Part shown: positions 43,508-51,220 of the stretch, piece by piece
Numbering within the stretch: the stretch's first letter is position 1
Layout: every line of letters starts with the position of its first letter
NCBI GenBank assembly: GCA_020160805.1
Contig: JAIUPO010000002.1
Location: 62,001-126,000, forward strand
DNA: 64,000 bases
Direction: 5' to 3'
DNA from: Actinomycetota bacterium
GTDB lineage: Bacteria; Actinomycetota; Actinomycetes; Actinomycetales; Dermatophilaceae
The notes under the pieces: model-generated
Told to the model about the DNA's origin: nothing
Seen by the model: only the letters and a program-made list of their open reading frames with translations
The model's database searches: none
Position numbers and translations under genes: made by a program

Positions 43508-46089
43508 CGGGCACGCACCTGTCGGAGCCGCTCGCCGCGGGCTTCGGGATCCTCGTCCGGGCGCGAAGTCAGTCCGGCCGCGCCGGCGATGGTCTCCAGG
43601 AAGACCTCCTCGAGGTGCCGGTCACCCGCCACCCCGAGGTCCGAAACAGCGCCTGCGACAAGGACTTTGCCCGCGTGCATGACGACAACATGGCTGCAGG
43701 TCTGCTCGACTTCGGCCAGCAGATGACTGGAGACGACGACGGTTCGGCCGGTGGCGGCATACCGCTGCAGGATCGGTCGGAGCGCGGCGATCTGCGGCGG
43801 ATCGAGGCCATTGGTGGGTTCGTCGAGGATGAGCAACTCGGGTCGGCCGAGCATGGCCTGGGCGATGCCGAGCCGCTGCTTCATGCCATGCGAATAGGAC
43901 TTCACCGGCCGATCGAGCGCCCCGCCGAGCGCTGCGACATCGAGCACTTCGTCAAAGCCAGCTTCGCTCGCTGGGCGTCCGGTCGCGGCCCAGTAGGCAT
44001 GGAGGTTGGCCCGGCCGGTCAGGTGCGGCACGAAGCCGGGTCCCTCGATGAGCGCACCGACGTGCGACAGGACGGGGTCCCCGGGCTGCACTCGCCGCCC
44101 GAGGATCCGCGTCTCGCCGGCGTCGGGATGAATCAGTCCGACCGCCATTCGCAGCGTGGTGGTCTTGCCGGCGCCATTGGGGCCGAGCAGACCGACGACC
44201 TGCCCGCGGCGAGCCGACCACGTCACGCCGTCGACGGCGTGGTGGCCGTCGCCATAGGTTTTGCGTAGCCCATCCACGCGGATCGTTTCGTCCGGATCGT
44301 TGGCGGACTCGTCGGTTTCGCGTCGGCTCCGGACGCGGCGGGCCACGAAGGCCCACCCGGCTAGCGCCAGGAGCGCGAGCAGGGCAAGCCCGCCGATCCA
44401 GCGCGCCTCGCGGTCCAGGAGCGCGGGAGTGGTGAGCGGGCTGCCATCGATGACGGGGAGGGTGATGTCCGGCTGGGCCAAATGGATGGTGTCGACCCGG
44501 GTCTGGTTCGATCCCCGGAAGCCGGAATCCGTGGCCGACAACAGGATTCGCAAGGTAGTGCCCTTGGCGAGTTGATAGCTGGCCGGCGGCAGGTCGACAG
44601 TGACCACGGACTCTTGTCCGGGCGTCGCCGCCACGCGAACGGGTGCCACGAGCGGTCGCAACAGGCGGGCACTGTTGCCCTGGACCTGCCACAGCGACGC
44701 AAAAAGCGTCACCTCGCGGCCGGTGGATGTCACCGCAACGCGCACGCTCGGGGAGCCGGCGATCGTGATGCTCTGCGTCGTCGGCGAGGTGTCGAAGGCG
44801 AGGTGCTGTCCGGGCAGTGCGGCGAGGGAGTATGTCGGCGCGAGCCCCGCCAGTGCATCATGTCCAGGGATCGTGGTGATGGCCGCCGGCACGCCACCCG
44901 GGGGGTTGACGATCGTGCCCTCGCGCCCGGTCAGCGGCAGCGTCATGTCGCGGCGGGAGTCTTCGCGGCTCCCGTCGTAGGTCGGCGCTACCGACTGGCC
45001 GCGGCGGGGAGCAACGGCATACGCGAAGCTCGGGATGCCTTGGGGGAGAGCGGAACTGCGCCCGGCGCCACGCAGCGTGCCGGCCAACCACCGGTCGACG
45101 GATTGCTCGACTTGCGTGCGCTCGACGGCCCATGGGCCGGTCTTGCTCGGTGCGGTGTCGTGGCCGCCATTGATCCATCGGACCGCGACTGGCGTGCCCG
45201 CTGCGCGCAGCGCGTCGGCCGTAGCCTCGCTCTGATCGATGCCGAAAAGCGTGTCGCCCATCCCCTGGATGAGATAGACGGGCGCTTTGATCTGGCCGAG
45301 AGTTGGCCGAGGACTGTTGCGGTGCAAGACTTTTCGCAGCTCTGGCGAGGCGACACCGGACTCGGCAGCCGCCACGAACAACCGACACGTCGTGTTGTCG
45401 AAGCGGCCGCACCCGGCCGCGCCCGGGCTCGCGGTCCCCATACTGCCGAGCAGGAAATTCGCGCCCCAGAGCTGCTTATACGGCCCAAGGACCGCACCGG
45501 AAGAGGTCGCGGTGAAGGACGGGAAGAAGGCCGACGCCAGGTCGTTCCAGGTGGCCGTCGCGACGACCGAGTCGACGCGCGGATCGGCCGCCGCACCCAT
45601 CAACGCGAGCGCCCCGCCATAGCTCGTGCCGACGAGCGCCACCCGCGGATCGTTCCGCCCGTCGAGCAACACGCGCGCCTGACGCGCGAGCGTGTCGAGG
45701 ACGCGGGAGGCGTCGGCCACTTCATACGTCGGGTCCATCAGGTGCACCCGACCACCGGATGTCCCGAACCCGCGAGAGGTGTAGGCCAGCACGACATACC
45801 CTTGCGCCGCAAGGCGACTCGCGTCGCGGCGCGAGTCGGACTTGCTGCCGCCGAAGCCGTGGGCGAGGACGACGGCGGGGGCCTGTCCGCTGCCATTGGG
45901 GAGGTAGAGGTCGGCATCGAGGGTGACCGCCTCGCCGCCCGGCTCAGGGCCGACGTCGATGCGCAGCGCGGTCGCCTGCCGGAGCGCGACGGCCGCCGCC
46001 TCGCGCGGAGCACTGACGGTCAGCGCGGCCCAGAGCACGCCGAGCACGAGGAGGGCGGCGAGCATGCCGCGGCCGAGCCGACGCTTCAT
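43504..46089 (-). CDS. alpha/beta hydrolase (CocE/X-Pro peptidase-like) fused to ABC transporter ATPase
   Basis: An 861-aa fusion. Residues 1-30 form a signal-anchor helix (GMLAALLVLGVLWAALTV). Residues 50-560 form a secreted-side alpha/beta hydrolase with the nucleophile elbow VGTSYGGALAL near 155, a catalytic histidine in WINGGHDTAPS and a jelly-roll C-terminal domain as in CocE/X-Pro dipeptidyl peptidases. One membrane helix (GGLALLALLALAGWAFVA, about 573-590) crosses to a cytosolic ABC ATPase: Walker A GLLGPNGAGKTTTLR near 635, signature YSHGMKQRLG, Walker B LLILDEPTNGLDP. The topology puts the hydrolase outside and the ATPase inside. It forms an operon with the ABC-2 permease. Confidence 0.88.
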   Translation of the reverse strand: MKRRLGRGMLAALLVLGVLWAALTVSAPREAAAVALRQATALRIDVGPEPGGEAVTLDADLYLPNGSGQAPAVVLAHGFGGSKSDSRRDASRLAAQGYVVLAYTSRGFGTSGGRVHLMDPTYEVADASRVLDTLARQARVLLDGRNDPRVALVGTSYGGALALMGAAADPRVDSVVATATWNDLASAFFPSFTATSSGAVLGPYKQLWGANFLLGSMGTASPGAAGCGRFDNTTCRLFVAAAESGVASPELRKVLHRNSPRPTLGQIKAPVYLIQGMGDTLFGIDQSEATADALRAAGTPVAVRWINGGHDTAPSKTGPWAVERTQVEQSVDRWLAGTLRGAGRSSALPQGIPSFAYAVAPRRGQSVAPTYDGSREDSRRDMTLPLTGREGTIVNPPGGVPAAITTIPGHDALAGLAPTYSLAALPGQHLAFDTSPTTQSITIAGSPSVRVAVTSTGREVTLFASLWQVQGNSARLLRPLVAPVRVAATPGQESVVTVDLPPASYQLAKGTTLRILLSATDSGFRGSNQTRVDTIHLAQPDITLPVIDGSPLTTPALLDREARWIGGLALLALLALAGWAFVARRVRSRRETDESANDPDETIRVDGLRKTYGDGHHAVDGVTWSARRGQVVGLLGPNGAGKTTTLRMAVGLIHPDAGETRILGRRVQPGDPVLSHVGALIEGPGFVPHLTGRANLHAYWAATGRPASEAGFDEVLDVAALGGALDRPVKSYSHGMKQRLGIAQAMLGRPELLILDEPTNGLDPPQIAALRPILQRYAATGRTVVVSSHLLAEVEQTCSHVVVMHAGKVLVAGAVSDLGVAGDRHLEEVFLETIAGAAGLTSRPDEDPEARGERLRQVRAR

Positions 46090-46144
46090 CGGGCGATTGT
46101 GCGCTATCGGCCTGAGGCCTGAACGCGGGGCGGGCGGGCCGGTC

Positions 46145-46657
46145 TCAGGCGGGCGTCATACCCCGCTTGTGGAAGGGCTTGAAGTCGCCGTAGCCCGGCC
46201 AGTAGGGATAGGGGATGACGCGGTGCACGGCGCCCTGGGAGGAAGACTCCTCGTATCCCCAGTAGCTCGTGCGGCCGGCGTCGGCCCACTTGTCGAACAT
46301 GACGACGTGGGTGGTCGGGCTGAGCAGGGCGTCGCCGCGTCGCAGCTGTGGCTTGGTGATGAAGTCGCCGACGCGACGCAGGCTGTAGGTCGACAGGCCC
46401 GGCCGCGCGAGGCCCCAGGCGAAGGAGAGGTAGCCGGAGCAGTCGGTGCGGTATCCGTTGTAGTAGGCGCTCTGGCTGTAGGGCACGTCGGCGTCGACCC
46501 AGCGTTGGGCGCGCGTGCACGCCATCAGGCCGGTGATGGCCAGAGCGCGCTCGTCGTCGGCCTCCGCGGCGGTCGGCAGGGTCAGGGCGGCGAGGGCGCC
46601 GGCGGGCAGCAGCAGGGCGGAACGGCGCGACAGATCGGCGCGAAGCGGGTGTGACAT
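46145..46657 (-). CDS. secreted NlpC/P60-like cysteine hydrolase
   Basis: A 170-aa protein. The N-terminus LSRRSALLLPAGALAALTLP is a twin-arginine-type signal ending near AEA. The mature part has the cysteine of NlpC/P60-type hydrolases in YRTDCSGYLSFAWGL and a histidine in SPTTHVVMFDKW; the third residue is not obvious. Likely acts on peptidoglycan peptides or a related amide at the cell wall. ATG 46657 is chosen because the signal peptide starts there. Confidence 0.7.
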   Translation of the reverse strand: MSHPLRADLSRRSALLLPAGALAALTLPTAAEADDERALAITGLMACTRAQRWVDADVPYSQSAYYNGYRTDCSGYLSFAWGLARPGLSTYSLRRVGDFITKPQLRRGDALLSPTTHVVMFDKWADAGRTSYWGYEESSSQGAVHRVIPYPYWPGYGDFKPFHKRGMTPA

Positions 46658-46751
46658 GGGACGTCCTGGGGGAGGTGCGGGGGCCCGGCGGGGGGAGTGG
46701 GCCCGAACGAGAGTAACGGGTGATGCTGGTGTTGCCCAGCCCCCCGCGTGC

Positions 46752-48161
46752 TCACCAGGCGGGAGGCGTATGCCGTGCGAACCCTCCCGAGGCGTCCTCG
46801 ACCTGGGCGCAGAGCGAGAGCAGAAGCTCGTCGTGCGCCGGCGCAGCGGCGAGCATGATGCCGACGGGGAGGCCAGCTGCGGTCCGGTGCAGGGGGAGGG
46901 AGGCGGCCGGCATACCCGTGACATTCCACAGCGACGTCCACGGGGTGAAGGCCTTCTGCGCGGCGAAGTCGGCTGACGGGTCCGCGTCATGGCGCAGGGC
47001 GCCGACGGGCAGCGGCGGCTGCGCGAGGGTCGGGGTGAGGACGGCGTCGTATGCCGTCAGCCCCCGGACGATCGCGGCGCCGATGCGTCGCAACTCCCCG
47101 ATCGCCAGGCCGAACTGCGGGCCGCTGATCGCATGGCCTCGCCGGGCGAGCCAGCGCGTGAGGGGCTGCACGTCGTCCTCCGTGCCGGCGGGGACCGAGA
47201 GGGCCGTAAGCACCGACCAGCAGGTCTCGAAGACGGCAACTGCGCTGCGCGGCAACGGATTCGGGATGTCGTCGATATCGTGGCCGAGGTCGTCGAGCAG
47301 GGTCGAGGCACGTTCGTATGCCGTCAGCACCTCCGGATCCACCTCGGCATCCGCGATGGCCGGGGCAGCGAATCGCGCGATGCGCAGGCGCCCGGGCGGG
47401 TGCTCGGTGGCGGCGAGGAAGGCGCCGGGCGGGGCGGGCGGTGCCCACGTCGGGTCTCCGGGGAAGGGGCGCGCCATGACATCGAGTAAGGCCGCCGCAT
47501 CGCGAACCGTCCGCGCGATCGGGCCATTGGTCGCGAGGCCGGTGGGGTCGCCATACATCGGGCCGGCGGAGATGCGCCCCCGGCTCGGCTTGAAACCGAC
47601 GACCCCGCAGCAGGCCGCGGGTATGCGGATCGACCCGCCCCCGTCGCTGCCTTGGGCCAACGGCGCGAGGCCTGCCGCCACCGCTGCCGCCGAGCCGCCC
47701 GAGGATCCGCCGGCCATTCGCGTTGTGTCCCAAGGGGTTACGGCCGCTTGGGCAATGGCCGATTCGGTGTAACACGGGCTGCCGAACTCCGGCGTGTTGG
47801 TCTTGCCGAGGCTGATCAGGCCCGCGTCCTCGATCGCGGTGACGACATGATCGGACCAGTCGGGGATGTAGTGCTCGAAGCGTTTGGCGCCGAAGGTGGT
47901 GCGCACCCCGGCCGTGGGATTGAGATCCTTGATCGCGGTCGGAACGCCCCACAACGGACCGGCGTCGGCGGGTCGCCCGGCGGCCGCCAGCGCGTCCGCG
48001 CGGGCGAGCGCCTGCTCCGTCGTGCGGGTGACGAAGGCCCCAACTCGGTCCTCGCGCCCGGCAAAGTGCTCCACCAACTCGCGCGGCGACACCTCCCCCG
48101 TCGCCACTGCCGCCCCCTGCTCCAGTGCCGTCAGGTCATGCCACTGCGCCATGCCCGCCAC
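46752..48161 (-). CDS. amidase (amidase-signature family)
   Basis: A 469-aa hydrolase of carboxylic amides with an intact Ser-cisSer-Lys triad: lysine in GVPTAIKDLNPTAG (about residue 81), signature GGSSGGSAAAVAAGLAPLAQ (about 156) and GSDGGGSIRIPAACCG (about 175). The family includes GatA, but no GatB/GatC is adjacent, so a stand-alone amidase is more likely. ATG 48161; no close operon partner. Contrast with the broken amidase at 9233. Confidence 0.9.
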   Translation of the reverse strand: MAGMAQWHDLTALEQGAAVATGEVSPRELVEHFAGREDRVGAFVTRTTEQALARADALAAAGRPADAGPLWGVPTAIKDLNPTAGVRTTFGAKRFEHYIPDWSDHVVTAIEDAGLISLGKTNTPEFGSPCYTESAIAQAAVTPWDTTRMAGGSSGGSAAAVAAGLAPLAQGSDGGGSIRIPAACCGVVGFKPSRGRISAGPMYGDPTGLATNGPIARTVRDAAALLDVMARPFPGDPTWAPPAPPGAFLAATEHPPGRLRIARFAAPAIADAEVDPEVLTAYERASTLLDDLGHDIDDIPNPLPRSAVAVFETCWSVLTALSVPAGTEDDVQPLTRWLARRGHAISGPQFGLAIGELRRIGAAIVRGLTAYDAVLTPTLAQPPLPVGALRHDADPSADFAAQKAFTPWTSLWNVTGMPAASLPLHRTAAGLPVGIMLAAAPAHDELLLSLCAQVEDASGGFARHTPPAW

Positions 48162-48321
48162 CCTCCCACGCCCGCCATATGCCGCCCACCTTCCGTCCCG
48201 CCGGGGTCGCCGAGTGTGCCGCCGCCGCAGCGGCCCGACGGACTACAGGTATCCCTCTGCACTTCCGTCGCCCAGGCTCAATCACCCCAGTCGGGCCGCC
48301 AATCCTGTAGCCGGTCGGCCC

Positions 48322-48665
48322 ACGCACGACCCGGGCGCAAGCGAGCACTCCGCGCGGAGATCGTTGCAGCCACGCTGTCCGACCTGGTGGCAGGCACCAT
48401 CTCTGCCTCACAGGCTGCCGCAATGCTGCACATCAGCCCGTCGCACCTGTCACACCGGTCCACCGCAACCCCTCTCTTCAGCGTCAAGATCGGTCATGCG
48501 CGTCGTTACTTTCGGTGGCAGTTCGCGGGCGGCCAAGTCCTGCCGGGTCTGGCGACACTCGCCGCCCGACTCACCGGTGCGGAACATCCGCTGGACTTAG
48601 CGACAGTGATGACGACGCCAGCTGAGGAACGCGGCGGCCGTGCCCCAACGGCATACCTCGCCTCC
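48322..48665 (+). pseudogene. Xre/DUF2384-like antitoxin remnant, cut by the IS element
   Basis: The frame encodes RKRALRAEIVAATLSDLVAG, then an HTH-like SASQAAAMLHISPSHLSHR and a second part FSVKIGHARRYFRWQFAGG, LPGLATLAARLTGAEHPLDL, MTTPAEERGGRAPTAYLAS. This resembles Xre-type antitoxins whose C-terminal motif LDGRTPxxWL is followed by about 10-20 residues. The match ends exactly where the IS21 element begins (48666). No convincing start codon is present upstream (48162-48321 holds nothing I can name). Partner toxin absent. Confidence 0.5.
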
Positions 48666-48730
48666 TGTCAATGGCCATGTTGCGGTCTCCGTTGGTGGCC
48701 AGCTGAAAGTCCCCACCCTTCGTTGGGGGT

Positions 48731-49510
48731 TCAGCGGGTTTTGAGTCGTGTTCCTCCGTTCGCTCGGGCTTGTTTCATTCGGTAGGAGTCGCCGTCGGTG
48801 ACGACGGTGTGGCAGTGGTGTAGGAGTCGGTCGAGCATGCTGACGGCGGTGGTGTGTTCGGGCAGGAACCGGCCCCAGGACTCGAACGGCCAGTGGGACG
48901 CGATCCCGAGGGCGCGGCGTTCGTAGGCGGCTGCGACGAACCGGAACAGCAGTTGTGCGCCGGTGTCGTCGAGGGGGGCGAAGCCGAGTTCGTCAACGAG
49001 CACCAGGTCGTTGCGCAGGAGGTTCTCGATGACCTTTCCGACGCTGTTGTCGGCTAGCCCGCGGTAGAGGGTCTCGACCAGTTCGGCGGCCGTGAAGTAT
49101 CGGACCCGGTGACCGTGTTCGACCGCGGCGATGCCGAGTGCGATGAGGGTGTGGGATTTCCCGGTGCCGGCCGGTCCGATCAGGCAGATGTTTTCCGTGG
49201 CGCGGATCCATTCCAGGGATGCGAGGTAGTCGAACGTTGCCGGTGGGATCGAGGAGGCGGCGACGTCGAACTCCTCGAGTCGCTTGGTCACGGGAAAGCT
49301 CGCTTGGCGCATCCGGGTCCGCACGTTCGAGGCGTCTCGGGAGGCGATTTCGGCCTCGATGAGGGTGCGGAGGAACTCCTCGGGCTTCCACCGTTGGGTC
49401 TTGGCGGTGACGAGCAGTTCGGGCGCGATTCGGCGCATCGTGGCCATCTTCAACCGCTTCAGCCCCTCGTTCAGATCGGCGGGCAGTGGCGGTGGAGTCG
49501 TCGCGGTCAC
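48731..49510 (-). CDS. istB: IS21-family helper ATPase IstB
   Basis: A 259-aa AAA+ ATPase that assembles on DNA and stimulates the IstA transposase. Walker A ICLIGPAGTGKSHTLIALG near residue 108, Walker B LVLVDELGFAPLDDTGAQLL near 165, then SHWPFESWGRFLPE. Its ATG overlaps the istA stop by four bases, as in other IS21 elements. Confidence 0.92.
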   Translation of the reverse strand: MTATTPPPLPADLNEGLKRLKMATMRRIAPELLVTAKTQRWKPEEFLRTLIEAEIASRDASNVRTRMRQASFPVTKRLEEFDVAASSIPPATFDYLASLEWIRATENICLIGPAGTGKSHTLIALGIAAVEHGHRVRYFTAAELVETLYRGLADNSVGKVIENLLRNDLVLVDELGFAPLDDTGAQLLFRFVAAAYERRALGIASHWPFESWGRFLPEHTTAVSMLDRLLHHCHTVVTDGDSYRMKQARANGGTRLKTR

Positions 49511-51054
49511 GACACTTCACCACCTTCGGTGTCGGTACTGGTGTCGGTGTCGATGCGGTAGGCGTCCAGCGACCGGGTCGGCACCGATGGCAATTTCAGC
49601 ACCAGCGCCTGACCTGCTGGTGTCGGGTGTGGTGCGTGGCCGCCGGTGGCCAGGATCGACCGGACGTCATCGGCACGCCAGCGACCGAAGGTGACCGCCC
49701 GTTCGAGTGCGGCGAGCAGTGGTTCGGTGCCGTGCGCGGCGCCCAGGGTCAGGACCTCGGCGATCTCGGTGCCCAGCTTGGTGACGCCGGCTGCTGCGGC
49801 ACCGACCAGGAACTGCTCGGCGATCGGACCGAGTGCGAGGAATTCCCGCTCCGCCGGCGTCCGGGGTCGGGCGCCCCGGCGTGGGGTGGCCGGTCGTGGC
49901 CGGTCGTAGTGGGCATCATCGACGCTGACCTCGCCCGGCGCGACCAGGTGGTGTTCGGCGTGAACCTCGCCAGTGATGGGCTCGAGCACCCGAAGCAGGC
50001 GGTCGCGTTCGTCGACTAGCACCGTCACGCTGGTGCCAATCAGCCGGTTCGGGACCGAGTAGCGGGCCGAGCCGAACCGGATGCAGGACAGCTTGTCGAC
50101 CTTCCGGCTGATCGGCTTGGGGCCGACCGCCAGCCGCAGCGACGGCAGCGTGCCGAGTAACTCTCGCTCCGACGCCAGCCGCTGGTCCGGGACCGCACAG
50201 ATCTCCGAGTGCGTCGCCGCGTTGACTTCCTCGCACCACGCAAAGGCGCGGACGTTGAACCCGGCAATCCCGCTGCCCCACGGGTCGTCGTCGAGTTCGA
50301 GCGGGACCATCAGGTCGTCCTTGGCGTAGCCGACCAGGTGTTCCACGATCCCCTTCGACTCCGGGTCCGCAGCGTGGCAGAAGTCGGGCCGGAACCGGTA
50401 GTGCGTCGCGAACCGGACATAGTCCGGGGACGGGACCACGACGCCGGCGACGACGCCGGCCTTCAGGCAGCCCATCCGGTCAGCCAGCACGACCTTGGGG
50501 ACGCCGCCGAGGACCTCGAAACACTCGGCCAGCATGCCCAACGTCGTGGCCTGCCGCTCATCAACGGCGAACCGGACGAACCGGAACCGCGACCACGACA
50601 GCACTGCACAGAACACGTGGACCTTCCGGCCGGCGACGAACTCCTCGCCCCAGTCGATCGCCAGCACCTCGCCCGGTGACCACACCGCTGGACGCCGGCC
50701 ACTCGTACGCGCCAGCCCAAGTCGCCAGGAGCGCTTCGCCTCAGCTACCAGACGCCGGAAGTTACGGTCCGACCCCGTGTATCCGGCAGCCCGCGCGGCA
50801 GGCAGCAACCGCTTCGCGCTGATCTTGCCAGCCGTCTTCTTCACATCTGCTGCGACCAAGTCGGCCACGCTCTCGTAGTTCTTACTCCGCCGCGCGTGCG
50901 GCGCCGGCGCCGCGCCGCTGCACAAAGCCTCGTGGGCATCGACAATCCGCTTCACGGTCTTATGGGTCGTACCGCAAATCGCGGCCGCTCCCCGGTAGGT
51001 GCCCACGTCTCGGTAGGCGGCAATCACGTCCATACGTTCCTTCGCGTTCTTCAA
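49507..51054 (-). CDS. istA: IS21-family transposase IstA
   Basis: A transposase of about 515 aa. The N-terminal helix-turn-helix is RGAAAICGTTHKTVKRIVDA. The DDE catalytic core has LAIDWGEEF (first D), KVVLADRMGC (second D) and PESKGIVEHLVGYAKDD (E), followed by a beta-barrel domain (SARYSVPNRLIGTSVTVLVD). The start is uncertain: TTG 51054 (MKNAKERMD) or ATG 51033; the frame is open to 51120. It is transcribed in the same direction as the adjacent CRISPR array. Confidence 0.9.
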   Translation of the reverse strand: MKNAKERMDVIAAYRDVGTYRGAAAICGTTHKTVKRIVDAHEALCSGAAPAPHARRSKNYESVADLVAADVKKTAGKISAKRLLPAARAAGYTGSDRNFRRLVAEAKRSWRLGLARTSGRRPAVWSPGEVLAIDWGEEFVAGRKVHVFCAVLSWSRFRFVRFAVDERQATTLGMLAECFEVLGGVPKVVLADRMGCLKAGVVAGVVVPSPDYVRFATHYRFRPDFCHAADPESKGIVEHLVGYAKDDLMVPLELDDDPWGSGIAGFNVRAFAWCEEVNAATHSEICAVPDQRLASERELLGTLPSLRLAVGPKPISRKVDKLSCIRFGSARYSVPNRLIGTSVTVLVDERDRLLRVLEPITGEVHAEHHLVAPGEVSVDDAHYDRPRPATPRRGARPRTPAEREFLALGPIAEQFLVGAAAAGVTKLGTEIAEVLTLGAAHGTEPLLAALERAVTFGRWRADDVRSILATGGHAPHPTPAGQALVLKLPSVPTRSLDAYRIDTDTSTDTEGGEVS

Positions 51055-51220
51055 TGGAAGCCCCTGCGTGGTGCTCGGTGTCTGGTTGGCACCGCCACCG
51101 TCACCACGCAGGACCCTCACCGTCGGCTACGACACGACACGAAGAGTGGAGACCTCTAACTGGCCACCAGCGGCGACCTCGACCTGGCCACCAGTGGGGA
51201 CTTTTTCATGGCCACGGACA

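Larger units (their letters stand above)
48666..51220 (-). mobile_element. IS21-family insertion sequence, complete
   Basis: Ends: left TGTCAATGGCCATG (48666-48679), right, read inward, TGTCCGTGGCCATG (51220-51207). Both begin TGTC and share TGGCCATG, with further subterminal copies of TGGTGGCCAG on both sides, as usual for IS21 ends. It contains the two IS21 genes in order istA-istB on the minus strand. I see no matching target duplication: the left flank ends CCTCC while the right flank is a partial CRISPR repeat, so an adjacent deletion probably followed insertion. Confidence 0.88.
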
